Shown here: positions 30,404-42,680 of the stretch, piece after piece
Layout of the letters: each line of letters begins with the position of its first letter
How positions within the stretch are numbered: position 1 is the first letter of the stretch
Source of the DNA: Nemertoderma westbladi
Taxonomy: Eukaryota > Xenacoelomorpha > Nemertodermatida > Nemertodermatidae
NCBI GenBank assembly: GCA_032718475.1
Contig: JAUCBJ010001552.1
Span: forward strand, 1 to 57,152
Direction: 5' to 3'
Length of the DNA stretch: 57,152 nt
The notes under the pieces: generated by a model
Database searches by the model: none
What the model was told of the DNA's origin: nothing
The model's input: only the letters and a program-made list of their open reading frames with translations
Made by a program: the position numbers and the translations under genes

Positions 30404-33400
30404 AAATTAAACAAAGCGAGTCCTTAAATTATATCTATCGAATGCAGGATTCCATTTGGCGATATTACCATATAGCTATGCTGTATAATATTGTCTTTAT
30501 CTCGGTATCTATACCTACCGCAACCACGTTTAATATACTTTCTATTTCTCATATTTTATCTGTACCTTTCTCTATATGTCGGTGTGTCGTGTTGTCTTTG
30601 TTGATGTTTGTTTTAAATATGTGATGTTTTTTTCTCGTAAACGACCTCAAAAGCACCAATCGCATTTAACCCCAAACACCTTGATTCACGGCGTGAGGCA
30701 TTACATACAACCCAATGATTGTCACTAACATCACATACCCAGCTGTTCTTCTTCAGTTACCTGTAACCGTAGGTTGGGTGTCTATAAGACACCCCACTGC
30801 TACAACTACCTATAGTATTTTGCATTTGCACTCTTTTTGCGTCTCTTTCTCAAAAATTATAGACAAGGTGAACAACGAAAAATATTCAGAAATAATTAAA
30901 AAAATATATAAATTACGTTACGATTATCTTTCAGGGAGAACATTTATTTATTGAATATGCTGCTATTGTATTTAGTAATTCTGGTCTCAAACAAAGGACA
31001 TTCACTTAATTAAAAACCACTTTTACTAAGCACTAATTAGTTTAGCACATAATTTTATCATCATTTTTTATGAAGTGAAGAAAGTCACATTTGATATCGA
31101 ACATAACAGATCAATAACACTACTTATATTTATTTTGGTACATTATGTCAACCTATCATCATTCTGGTGAATTACTCGTAATGTTCATTTGCCACGAATC
31201 AATTTGCTGCTTTGGGGTCTATATAGAACGGAATGCTGCACATCAATCACATAGAAACAAATTATTTCTGGAATACGTTTTGTGTGTTTTGCGCTCTACC
31301 GCGGATAGCCATGGTATGCTAGTAAATTCAGTCCGATTATTTTCCCTGCAGCTGGTGTTAAATGCAATTAATTGCATAAATGGATATGAATTTAATAATT
31401 ATTACTAAATATTATTATTTTTTTAATATTTCAAATAATTAATCGTTTGCAACCTCGATAAGTTGACATAATGTAATGAAATAATGTACACATTGTACTT
31501 CAGCATTAAAGAACCTTATTTATTTATGTAAACCGCTGCGCTCGCTCGGTACATAAATATCTCCAACATAACGCTGAAAAGTGCTACCTTCCACACAATG
31601 TTGTAAATAGTTATTTATTTCAAAACTTAATAATTACTTAACGCAGTGACTATTTGCCAACACCTTTTATTACTGCACATTGCATTTGGTGAGAATGGCG
31701 GTGATTTCATTATCACATTGGAATGTCTGAACAGTTTAATTAACTACGTAAAAACTTCAAACATCACAATTACTTATTTTTTCTATAATATTTACAGCTA
31801 TTAAATAGTGATGGTGGGGATTGGTAGGCACCATTATACTAACAAAGTAAAAAGTGTGTTATTTTGAATATTTAGCGCAAACGTTTTCTATTCTGATTCA
31901 CGGAATTTGAGATAATCTACTATAAGTATTAATAAACAGATGAACAATATTCAGTATAAATTAAATTAAATTTGTTGATGAAATTAATATTCTGGTGCAT
32001 TTAGTATATTATATTTCTCGTGTGCAGTTTTTGCACTTAGCGCTACGTCCCTTAATGAAACAAACGACTTGCATGATGTCAATTAAAGTGCTCCTTTGCA
32101 CAAAATATTATTATGCAAATTTTATATTGACGTATTAGTATACTGGCACTTTACAATATCATGGGTAAGTGGCCTAATTAATTATCGCAGTGAGAGAGTA
32201 AAAATGGGGGGGAGATACAGGGGGAAGGTGGGGTCCGAAAATCCGGGACTTACTCGGACGTCCTTTATGGACGACCCTTTAGTTTTATTCCAAAATAGTT
32301 TTATTACGAAATGACTTCTTATGTATTCTTTTATTATTTATGATTATGAGTCTCAATATTCATAATTTGAATCAACATAAAAAAGATTCGCCTTGAATTA
32401 AAATATAATAAAAAACAAACTAAAATTAGAAAGCAATTCTAATCTCTGCTGCTTAACGGTACCGGGGTGGGGTGGGTAGTTATCTTTATTAACAATATAC
32501 TTAAAAAAAATAATAGGAACTGTTATATCCCATATATGGACTTTTCGTGATGACACTACTTAATCCGTTTTTCACCAATCTGTAATGTGGAATATTATTA
32601 CTAATAGCTGTCAATCAATAGTCACGCGGTTTAAGTTATTATTTTGGAATTAATGACATTTTATAAATTAAAAAAATTTTATTCACATATAAAACAACAA
32701 CAAAAACGTATTTGCGTAAGATATCCAATATATATATATACCTCAAAAAGTTGTTTCATAAAAATGAGAAAAATCCAACTGAGTATTTAATTTTGATAAC
32801 GCCATTGTTTTTATATTTTTTTCAGAATTAGATTCCTCACTATTTTGAATGATAACAGAATTGCCTTTCAGTTAGAAACTTAGAGTTAGAAACAGCACTA
32901 CTCGTTAGTAGGTTCCTGTTCGTGTGTCTGTATAAATATAGCGGCAGTTGAAACACCCTTAGCTAACCTTATCGCACTTTATATGATGTTGTTTTTATCA
33001 CTGTTTGTTGGTTTATTTCCCAGCAGCATGGTGGTTTGAGTTACCGATCACTCGATAATCCCTTGTAGTATTTCTTTTGACTACGGTTTAATTGTTAGGT
33101 GCAGATTTATGGATAAACAGACGTAGTTTATCTACATTCTGTATTTTTGGACAGTTTTTTTGTTATTATTTAATTTTTGGACAAAATTTCTTTTTTAAAA
33201 TGTCTTCTACAACATTTAATAACGATTAGTTTATTTTTGAAATAACTGCCCATTCCAATACTTAATAATTATTGGGATGAATTTGTTAAGAAATTTTGTA
33301 TTTGTAAGCTGAAAGTTCACAAAATTATACTGTTGATGTGTTGAAAACATTGTATGTAATATCTAAACCAACATTTTTCGCATATTTATACACATAAGTC

Positions 33401-34802
33401 AGAATTTCATTAACAAATAACTTAATTAAACATAAAATGTATATTTTTGAAGTCTTTCATAAATATGCAATATATTTCAGTTTTCATATAATTATTTCTT
33501 TGGTGTCGAAGGTCAAATGAGCAAATATATAAATAATATATTAAAATCATTTTTTTTGCTTTTGCTACAATGTTTACAATTGTTTTATCTGATGGATTAA
33601 TTAATTGGAAGTCTACAGTATTTGGATGTAAATTATTAATTTAATCGTACTTATTGGATCTATATTTTTTTTTTAATAAAATAATTAATCGTTTTCTTGG
33701 TTATGAGCGTTGTTATATATTCATTATACTTTCAGTAAAACTTTCGTTCAAAACAAAAGGCGGTAAAGAGAAAAACATCAGAAATACAGAATCCGAAAAA
33801 TATCCCGTCATTCCCTTATAACTCACCAGGTTTTACATACTCTGTTCAACTTTGATGTACAGTATATTGACTTTATATAATAATATACTTTATATTATTC
33901 AATTTAAAGTATTTAGGGTTCATTATTACCTTAGCAACTAAGTCTTCAGCTATTTATTTGATGCGTTCCCTATAATTTAGTTCTCATACAAAACTTTTTA
34001 TTAATGTTTGTTTGTAACTACATTGACACTATCTGGCTATTAATACATTTTTGCGTTTAGTAAATGTTATTGTGCGTTACGTGGCGGCGTGATGTTTATG
34101 TTTGGAATTTATTACACTTTATATGTCTTTTTTTCATTTTCTTATATTTTTGTCGATGTATCATAGATTAGTATTCATTAAGTTGTAAATCATTATTATT
34201 ATCTTATAATATGTGACGTTGGCCTAATATTATTATTTAAGCTGAGTAATTTTCTTTTCTTTTTGAAACTTGTTTTGTAATCTCTCTGTATGGTTTCCCT
34301 GCAAATATTTGCAGCTAGCAATTGTTTAGTTAGGGTGTTAGGTTCATGTGATCTGCTCGCACACACCAGTTATTATTATTTATTATATTTCCTCAAAAAT
34401 TCATATTTGATGTTGTTATATTTCTTTGGCCCCTTAACATTTGCGTTTAAATTTTTACGATAATAAATATTACATAATATATATATATATATATATATAA
34501 TAATACTAATAAAAAATAAAATGTAAACATTGCCACTGTCATTTAATCAACCAGGTGCTGCTATTCCAGCAATTAATACTTGATTTCAAACTTTGTTCAT
34601 TACAATTTACTATTTACGCCGCAACATTCCAATTATTATTCTACATTATTTATATCTCTGCAATTCCGTTTCATAATTTTGACAGATTTGAAAACCTTTA
34701 AATTCCACCTTTCCAAACGATATAAAAATCCGTGGTGCGAGTGGTGAAATAATTACTAGGGAGGGGTAATATTTCTAACGTTTCTCCAAAATACTACTAC
34801 TA
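30404..34802. other. AT-rich spacer without recognised genes
   Basis: About 4.4 kb of strongly AT-rich sequence with a TA microsatellite near 34475-34500. The open frames here are short and have no recognisable similarity. Nothing was identified beyond low-complexity sequence. Confidence 0.5.
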
Positions 34803-35600
34803 CTAGGTCGAGCGAACTCGGACAGTGGAAATGAGATCCTTCCAGGCTTCCCGATTCTCCATAGTTGTCGCAATTTCGTTTCTCCCAAGTTCAGTATCCC
34901 TTTCAAGTTGATCTATATATGTTATGGCAGGTCGTCCACGACTACGCTTTCCATGAGTTGGTTGCCAGAGAAGTAGATCTGGTATGACCTCGTCTTTACT
35001 TCGCCAGCAGTGCCCACTGAATCTTAATCTGCGTTCACGGAGGGTGGTTGATACAGGTGGTATTGTACCATAAAGCTCGGCGTTTGTCATGTGTTGTCTC
35101 CAGCTGATGTTTAGGGCTGCCCTTAGTAGTCTTGTGTAGCAACCATCAATTCGTTGTTCAAGTGATTTAGTCAGTGTCCAGGTCTCACCCCCGTATAAAA
35201 ATACACTTTCCACTGTGGCTCGAAAGAACTTGGTCTTCAGGTGCCTGGAGAGATCTGATTTCCAGATGGTATCCATTTTTGATAGAGCTACCCAAGCCTT
35301 TGCTTTCCTAACTTCTATGTCCTTTTTGCTACTCTCTATCCATGATCCAAGGTACTGGAAGTCATCGACCTGCCTTAGTTGATTATTATCAATGGTTGTC
35401 AAGTTTCCATCAACATTAAAGGTCATGAATTCGGTCTTGGTAGCATTTATATGCAATCCAACCTCCTTAGCAGCCCTCTCCACTTTATTTAGTAGAAGCT
35501 GTGCATCTGCTAGCGTATTAGAGAGCAGGGCGATGTCATCCGCAAAGTCGGTGTCTGTGACTGTAGTTGCCGGATATCTACTACTTCTGCGTTCTTGAAG
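34803..35600 (-). pseudogene. 5'-truncated RTE-like LINE, different subfamily
   Basis: The minus-strand frame starts near the catalytic box of the reverse transcriptase (TDTDFADDIALLSN) and continues to a C-terminus with GETWTLTKSLEQRIDGCYTR, LRFSGHCWRS and GKRSRGRP. The frame is open to its stop at 34803-34805. The 3' end carries TAGTAGTAGTAG, like the family at 22187. Protein similarity to copy A is moderate, so this is a separate lineage. Loss of everything upstream of the catalytic box is typical of incomplete reverse transcription. Confidence 0.88.
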
Positions 35601-35890
35601 AACGCAGAAAAATCCAAAGCTTCTCCAAAATATTGATGCGAAAATACAAATTTTCACTCTCCAAGTAAAAATGCCAAAGGTGGTTGCACACCAAAAAATG
35701 TGAAATTGCTGAATTTTTCATAAAACATATCTTCTGATGGAAAATTTGACGTAGATTCCAAAAATCAAGCAATCAAACGTTATATCAATTTTTCTGTGAA
35801 ATTTTTCAAGGCGTCTGTTATTTTTCAAATTTTGGCCCAAATTTTGAAATTTTTTTCTTATATCATTTTTAAAGTTTACCCATCTAGAAG

Positions 35891-36425
35891 ATATTTTAAT
35901 ATAGATTCCAAAAAACCGATAGCAAATCACCTGAATCAAATACAATCAAAACTTATAACCATTAATCTTGGCACATATGCCAAATGCGACTAAGGACTTC
36001 TGGGGCGATTTTGGATCATCGCATTTATTCGGATTTCGCCTTTACAAAGGTACACTCATGTAGCACTACTGCATGTAGCACATGTTGGGGCAGTATCATA
36101 ACCAAAAGTTTCATCTCATATGCAAAATTGGTCGAGTAATAGACATTTAATTTCAAAAAAATCATTTTGTATTTGAAATGTAGGCCTATATTACTCGACC
36201 AATTTTGCATATGAGATGAAACTTTTGGCTATGGTATTGCCCCAACATGTGCTACTATGTGTTGTACCTTTGTAAAGGCGAATGCGAATAAATGCGACGA
36301 TCTGAAATCGCCCCAAAAGTCCTTATCCGGCATTTGACAAATGTGCCCAGATTAATGCTTAGAATTTGTGATTGTATTTGATTCAGATCATTTGATATAG
36401 ATTTTTGGAATCTACATTAAAATAA
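35891..36425. repeat. Long near-perfect palindrome (fold-back), arms about 245-255 bp
   Basis: The arms run from about 35891-36148 and 36180-36425 and pair across a loop of about 30 bp. Conserved blocks include 'tttcatctcatatgcaaaat' with TGGTCGAGTAAT, 'cgcctttacaaaggtac' and 'gcccatatgt'-like variants. An insertion in the left arm repeats 'gtagcactactgcat'. No coding capacity. Transcription would give a long hairpin RNA. Confidence 0.9.
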
Positions 36426-36779
36426 TGATGAATGATTACATTTACATTTATTATAAACTTATTGTGTAAAGGACCTAAGTATCAGCTAAAATTCATTATT
36501 AATAACAAAATAGGATAAGATTTTCACATTCAGACATTTCACCTCCTAGTGGCAGACTGAAGAACCGCAAACTGGTCGGCGTCCTCCCAACACGCAGCCT
36601 ATCGTCAGGTAGAATTTCTTCTGCAAAGAGAGTGGGTGCGATGATGCAACTGCTATTATAAAACAAAGGGGAATATTAATTTGTTATAAAGATGATATTT
36701 ACGATTTTTCGAAAATGTTAATTTTGATTTCATAATTGGGTTATTTAGTTTTTAGTTCATATTTAGTTCCATTGACATC

Positions 36780-36860
36780 TGTTTATTGTTTTGGTTAGAA
36801 TAACGTGCCACTGTAATATGTTCCTTTCCATTAATTTATATTTCAATGACGATTTGGTGT
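36780..36860. repeat. Copy of dispersed 'gtttattgttttggttagaa' repeat
   Basis: Contains 'gtttattgttttggttagaa' followed by 'taacgtgccactgtaa' and 'ttcctttcc'. The same block is found at 4382, 19360-19460, 40990 and inside both hAT-like copies. Confidence 0.7.
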
Positions 36861-37318
36861 ACTATGTTCGTCTCTATTTACATTTCCTCATTCTACAATG
36901 CTGTTAGATTTCAATCTCATTGTACTTTGAACTTGTAACTACAATACTCACTATACCGTATTTACACGCCTTTTGTTGAAGTAAATAGCAATCTCATTAA
37001 TTTTGCAGCGATTACGTAGCCTTCCATTGAGAGTATCAGGAGATTATTGTTTACGAATACCTATAACTACTTTACACAATGTCCTGGAATTCTCATTTTT
37101 CTACAAATTACAATATACTTGATAGCTAAAAATATCAAAAATAATATTCCTGAATTCTAAATATTTTGTTATTAAAAAGCAACTCCCTGTGTGCAAAATT
37201 TACTTGGTTCACATGAATTTTTTGATGGGAAGTTGCGCATATCCAATAAGTTATTTACAAAATTATTGTAACATTTTGCATAATATTTATTTTTTTGATG
37301 ATAATATGGTCCCGTATA

Positions 37319-37510
37319 CTACTAGGATCGGCATGCTGCATTGTAGCTGCATTTTTAAGAATGCTGTGCCGGCTTATCGACAAAAATTGCACCGCCACAA
37401 CTCCCTATCACCCATGACATTTGCTAGATCATCCGCATCTTTAAGGCCAGTGTCCTTTAAGATGCGTCTCAAGAAAGTCATGGGCTGTCCACCATGCTTA
37501 TTCACTCCAT
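37319..37510 (-). pseudogene. 5'-truncated RTE-like LINE, copy E
   Basis: The last 190 bp of the family of copy A in reverse orientation, beginning with CTACTAGGATCGGC. It includes the end of the ORF (GQPMTFLRRILKDTGLKDAD and ELWRCN). The 5' end is truncated at 'ttcactccat'. Confidence 0.92.
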
Positions 37511-39313
37511 TGAGTCCCGTATGATACTCGTTGTATACCATAGCTGAGAATATGCGATATGCTGCTGTTATGCTCAGATGTGTTCCAGAATAGGCTGTTG
37601 TACGCTGTATTGTGCGCTGCATTGTACGCTGTGTAAGAACTCGTCTATGTTAAAGTCTGGTGACCTTAGACTTAGAAGGCTCTGCATAGATTCGACTCCT
37701 CTAATTGGACGAGACTTTCCATCTCCAGTAGATGGAGACCACAGCATGTCTGTGCACGGCGCTCAATTAATAGATCCGAGGTCAATATGAATATAGAGAA
37801 TGTTTGATCTGATGTAGACCATAATTATTGATATTGGCACACACGGTTATGGATATATGAAATAACTTAACGGTACAATTATGTATTACTTACATATTGC
37901 AAGGAATTAATTAAGTTGAATGACGTCGCTCGTGGCTTATTCCTAAGAATAACCGGATAAAATGGGGGGGGGGGGGGGGGGGGGGAGGTTGAAACACGCA
38001 TACGGTAAAATGAGACGGTGCTGTTCTTCAGTGTCCCTTGAGAAACCGGCGAAAGCGCGTTTTTGGCTGACCACCATGGCTGTCTGAACAAGGACGTCGC
38101 CATAGCACACGGTCGTGAACTGGTTTATTCACCCAGCAGTAGCAGTTGTAAATAACACAAGCTGGCAAGCCTGGAGGGTTCACGGTCCTCCTACTTAATC
38201 AGTACAATAATAATAACCGATACATCATTGTCGAAACGTACACAGTATTCGGGTACGTTTTCGTTCGGGTAGGCCTATGTTTCCTTTTCACTTGTTCCCA
38301 TCGTAGGCGACCTAATGCTCATCCCACCACGACCACGACCACCAGTTACGAGTTGGGTAGGCGTCTACCGGCAACCGGTAAGTAATTACGCGCCACACGA
38401 CGTCATCCCGCCATCCGCCAACATTTATACCGGTACGGTAAGCCTACCACCTACCGGCTGGCTACCATCGCACCGTAGGTCTACCGCCTACGCCTACCGG
38501 TCAACCGGTAACGGTACGCTACCGCGTACCGGTACAGCGGTACTCTGAAGTCGTACCGGTATTGTCGTAATTGACAAATGCAGGATTAAACCGTAACCCG
38601 TTCCGGTACCGGTACCATATGCATCTGAACGACTGGACGGTTAATCTCATAGCACCTAGCTGCAACCTAGGCCTACCGGTAGTCAGTGCGAAGTCGCCTG
38701 CGAACATGGCGAAATATTATATTTAAGCCAGGCATAGCCTACCTGATGGATAATAATAAACTGAAATGCTATGCCAGTCTGCCAGTCAGAAGTACCGTTA
38801 GCTATCTACTGCTAGGGCTAGGCTAGGACCTACTGCTGTACTGACCTATGACAGTATAGAAGATAGGCAGATAGGCCTACAGTGGTCAGGTAGTACCGGT
38901 CCGGTATGCCTACTACAGGCAGACAATCAGACAGTACTAGCAGTCTAGGGCCTACAGGACTGCAGTACCGGTACTGCAGTATTGGTAATTGCTAATGCTA
39001 ATTAATTACCTTAATTAAATCTTCAATTAGGTCATAATGTAGGTCCAAATTTAAAAATCGGCCTCCGTTAATCGATTTAGAAATAATTCAGGTACCTCCA
39101 TGCCAAATATCAGAATCATTCATTGCGTTCCCTATGACAAGATAGCTTTTTCCTAAACCATGCGAAAACACGCAAATATAGCGCTCACATCGCACAAATA
39201 CCATCTCGACACCCAATTTTTTGTATGAGCCTTCGCCATCCCTATATCTAACTTTTGTCCAAATTTTGTTTCGATTGATTAATAAATAACTGAGATATCG
39301 CTCTGGACACACA

Positions 39314-39359
<46 letters not shown>

Positions 39360-39561
39360 TACGGTAATAATGGTCACTTATGTCAAAGACCGTGAACCAA
39401 TATCCGTTATAAATTATTTAAAAAGCGTTTCACTATATAGCATTTTATTATATAATGCACTATGCAGTATATAGCATTTACTATATAGCATTTTACATTT
39501 AATAGGTTTATCTGCCTCACTACATTCATTTATCTTGTAACTTAAAAGCAACACAGATATT
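37511..39561. other. Spacer with G-run, ACCGGT-rich tract and CA microsatellite
   Basis: Contains a G-run of about 22 bp near 37964-37985, a tract from 38310 to 38980 rich in ACCGGTA and CTACCGG words, and a CA microsatellite at 39308-39358. No gene was recognised before 39562. Part of this must be the promoter of the 39562 gene, but no core element could be chosen with confidence. Confidence 0.5.
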
Positions 39562-40512
39562 ATGTTGAATTCACTTGGAAACTTCTTCGTCGGATTATAC
39601 ACCTACATTGTTATAATAATATTATTATCTTCAACCACTACAGCGCAATCTAAATGCAGTCAAGATTATCATTGCTTCGGAAATGATGTATGTTGGTTCG
39701 GCGATTGTATCGAATGTAGATTCAATTATCAATGTGTCCTTCCAAGTAAACCTTATTGTTATTTAAAAGAATGTGTTGAATGCGAAGATAATAATTGTGG
39801 GTCGTCTTCTTCTTCTTTTTCAATCTTCGGCTATTCCGTTGGTGTGGGAGTTGTAATAATCATCTTGCCAATATTGTGCTGCTGCTTCATATGTATTTTC
39901 ATATATCAAAAATCTCGCCAACGCTCACAACTGACTCAGATACCTGTCGGGATGGTGACGTCATCAGCTGCTGTTACTTCCGGCTACATGGGGCCTACGT
40001 CATATCCCGGAAGTCAACCGGCCCCATACCCCACCGGAAGTCAACCAGCCCCATACCCCACCGGAAGTCAACCGGCCCCATACCCCGCCGGAAGTCAACC
40101 AGCCCCATACCCCACCGGAAGTCAACCGGCCCCATACCCCGCCGGAAGTCAACCAGCCCCATACCCCACCGGAAGTCAACCGGCCCCATACCCCGCCGGA
40201 AGTCAACCAGCCCCATACCCCACCGGAAGTCAACCAGCCCCATACCCCACCGGAAGTCAACCGGCCCCATACCCCGCCGGAAGTCAACCAGCCCCATACC
40301 CCACCGGAAGTCAACCTGGTATAAACCCCACGGCTCCATACCCAACTCAACCCGCACCCTACCCCACTCAACCTGCACCATACCCCACTGCAAGTCAACA
40401 ATATCCCACCGGAAGTCAACCTGGTCCAAATCCACCTCCTTATCCTTCATACAAACCAGCGACAGGCGCCTCATCGCCAAGTGCCCCTCCTCCAGCATAT
40501 GATTCACTGTAA
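39562..40512 (+). CDS. Type I membrane protein, cysteine-rich ectodomain and PPxY tail (paralogue 1)
   Basis: A 316-residue single-exon frame. Residues 1-28 form a signal peptide with a likely cleavage at TTA/QS. The ectodomain has ten cysteines (32, 38, 44, 49, 52, 58, 66, 71, 74, 79), with C-x4-C-x2-C-x(4-5)-C occurring twice (CWFGDCIECRFNYQC and CYLKECVECEDNNC). A membrane span covers about 88-115, then a basic stop-transfer KSRQRS. The cytoplasmic tail has PVGMVTSSAAVTSGYMGP, eleven GSQPAPYP[T/A] repeats, and ends PPPAYDSL. PPAY is a WW-domain ligand. This layout resembles Shisa/WBP1/VOPP1-type membrane adaptors that bind Nedd4-like ligases, but homology is inferred from architecture only. 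AATAAA lies at 40554-40559, about 40 bp past the stop. Its paralogue is at 54334. Confidence 0.82.
   Translation: MLNSLGNFFVGLYTYIVIIILLSSTTTAQSKCSQDYHCFGNDVCWFGDCIECRFNYQCVLPSKPYCYLKECVECEDNNCGSSSSSFSIFGYSVGVGVVIIILPILCCCFICIFIYQKSRQRSQLTQIPVGMVTSSAAVTSGYMGPTSYPGSQPAPYPTGSQPAPYPTGSQPAPYPAGSQPAPYPTGSQPAPYPAGSQPAPYPTGSQPAPYPAGSQPAPYPTGSQPAPYPTGSQPAPYPAGSQPAPYPTGSQPGINPTAPYPTQPAPYPTQPAPYPTASQQYPTGSQPGPNPPPYPSYKPATGASSPSAPPPAYDSL
40006..40315 (+). repeat. Coding minisatellite, 27-bp unit, 11 copies
   Basis: Each unit encodes GSQPAPYP followed by Thr or Ala. CCGGCC...CCCGCC and CCAGCC...CCCACC variants alternate, giving a 54-bp higher-order period over most of the array. Multiples of three keep all frames open, which explains the long out-of-frame and antisense ORFs here. 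Confidence 0.95.
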
Positions 40513-40553
40513 AATTGTTTTTATTTTATATAAATTACTATAATATTATATTA

Positions 40554-40559
40554 AATAAA
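40554..40559 (+). promoter_or_regulatory. Polyadenylation signal AATAAA of the 39562 gene
   Basis: AATAAA about 42 bp after the stop codon, in an AT-rich context. It is the first canonical hexamer downstream and would give a very short 3' UTR. Confidence 0.5.
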
Positions 40560-40904
40560 TACCTACATAATTACAATGAAATAGTAACATAACATTATGT
40601 ATAATGAATGAGTACTGTATGCCTACATTATTACACAAAAAAAACTATAGGAAAGTTCTATTTTATGGAACTGGAATTACAGTACAGGAATACAGTACAT
40701 TATACATTGACAAATGAATTCCATTAGTGCATATATGTAAATTGATAGCATCGCACATTTTCTAATTAATGTTAATGTTATTATGTCTGTAAGATTATTA
40801 CTACAATATATATAATATACAAAATCGTCAAAACTATAAGTTTACAAACATCAAACACAGCTGGGAATATTATTCCAATAAACTTTATCTATAAACAGGC
40901 AGAT

Positions 40905-41131
40905 GGGGGGGGGGGGGGGGGGGGGGGGGGCTGGACGCAATAAAATTAATCCATCAACCAAAATAAAACTGTAACCTGTTCCATTGAGTTTAGTTTATTG
41001 TTTTGGTTAAAATAACGTGCCAATATAACCTGCTTCTTTCCATAAATTGAGAATTTAACATTTAGGCGGGATATTAAATCGCCAAGATGGGATTTGCGTC
41101 CAGTCCCCCCCCCCCCCCCCCCCCCCCCCCA
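40905..41131. mobile_element. Short element with poly-G/poly-C inverted ends
   Basis: Left: a G-run of more than 20 followed by CTGGACGCAA. Right: TTTGCGTCCAGT followed by a C-run of more than 20. The interior holds the dispersed block with 'actgtaacctgttccattga' and 'gtttattgttttggtt'. Related but decayed copies ending in C-runs followed by TGTCTCAT occur inside both hAT-like elements (about 2262-2460 and 10845-11020). Confidence 0.7.
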
Positions 41132-42004
41132 TGTCTCATAACAGTGAGACTTGTGTACTGGAGTTGTAAATTAATGTACAACCGCTGTATCAGCAAACCG
41201 AGTCCCTTGAACAAACCTGAATGTTTGAAAGCAAGATAGATAAACACCTCCTATTGGTGTGAAAGAGGCAGCGCTATAAATACTGCAGGCGGTGCATTGG
41301 CTGAAATGTAACAACTACTGTAGTGACTACTGCACTACAAATGTGGCACCCCGCCACGATACGACTTAAATGCAGATATAATGGATGAGGCAATTGTAGA
41401 CTTATAAAGATCCAGGGACCGGACCTTTGGTCCAGCATTTTTAAAGAAGTCCGGTGAGACGTTCTTACCTCGTCTCCCCTCAGGATTCTATGTTTAATAC
41501 TACAGGAAGAAGTGAAGCCAGACAAGCAATATTCGTAGGTGAAATGATAACGTTTGATAGGAATGTGTTGAAATGGCTCCCATTTAATTATGAAGTTATC
41601 AATAATTCACCCCCTTCCGAACAGTTTTAATAGAATAATAGAATGACGGGACATAACAGTCCTAAAATTATGACTCAAAAATATATAGTTGATTCTGATG
41701 ACATTAAAAGATAATAATTGAATATTCTTTATAAAGGATACGGAAATTTAATAGCTTTAGCTAAGTATCTCTCGGAAATGAATTAGTAGAACGCTTGTGT
41801 TACTAGTGGAGGAGTGATTGAGTTCACTAATGGCATCGAAGAAGTATGCAGACAGTTGGGCTGTTTGGACTGACTTCTTCTGTGATAGTTGTAGAATATA
41901 ATTAGTTATACATTATGGGAAAACAGTAATACACCAAACAATAGGCCCATGTGAAGTAACCTGTCACCGTGTTTCCTTTTCAAGGCGAGAAAATATTACC
42001 TTCC

Positions 42005-42258
42005 AGGAGTCCAAGCTGGGCCCTAACTGCAGAGGATACTAAATCTCTGGATTGCACTTATACAAGAATGATACGCCGGGTTGATTTTGTCAAATACAAT
42101 GAACATCCTCCAATATACTATATCCTCCTCCATATCATCCTCTATATAGTATTGGAGGTGTTTCATTAGTCTCCCCAAAGCTTGGCACTTGAACGGGGCC
42201 GCCTCAGCTTGTGGGCTTGAATATGCGGATGATCTATAACAAATTTCATGGGTGATAG
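42005..42258 (+). pseudogene. RTE-like LINE fragment, copy F
   Basis: Homologous to the C-terminal part of copy A's ORF (the segment around WALTAEDTKSLD and TRMIRRV). A short rearranged stretch near 42105-42150 and deletions follow, then the 'gcggatgatct...catgggtgatag' piece. Not coding. Confidence 0.85.
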
Positions 42259-42464
42259 CAGGGCAGATACTGATAGAGTTTCTGATAGATCCTACTGCAT
42301 ACTGCAGGACATTACATATACAGTAGCCTATGCTGTGTATTGACAAACATATTATTGATGTTGAGGTTTTTTTAAACAATTAACATATAAGCCAACATGT
42401 AATGCACTAATCAAATCACCGGCACATGATTGTAAAAGCTTTTGCGGACATAACAAGTCATTTT

Positions 42465-42680
42465 TACACAATGAGCAACAACGAGCAACAACGAGCAACG
42501 GTGAGCCACAACGAGCAACAATGAGCAACAACGAGCAATAATAAAGTACAACAACGAGCAACAATGAGCAACAGCGAACAACAATGAGCAACAACGAGCA
42601 CCAATGAGCAACAACGAACAACAATGAGCAACAATGAGCAATAACGAGCAATAATAAAGTACAACAACGAGCAACAATGA
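42465..42680. repeat. Short tandem array of GAGCAACAAY units
   Basis: About 20 copies of a 9-10 bp unit (GAGCAACAAC or GAGCAACAAT). It is flanked by a direct repeat of about 45 bp, 'ttttgcggacataac...tttttacacaatg' at 42429-42474 and a similar copy at 42685-42729. Minus-strand frames rich in C-S-L-L-L-V-V are by-products. Confidence 0.85.

Noticed and set aside
39795-40507. Out-of-frame and antisense ORFs (235, 170 and 139 codons) over the membrane-protein gene
   Set aside because: They are by-products of the 27-bp repeat. Only the 39562 frame has a signal peptide, cysteine pattern and membrane span matching the paralogue.
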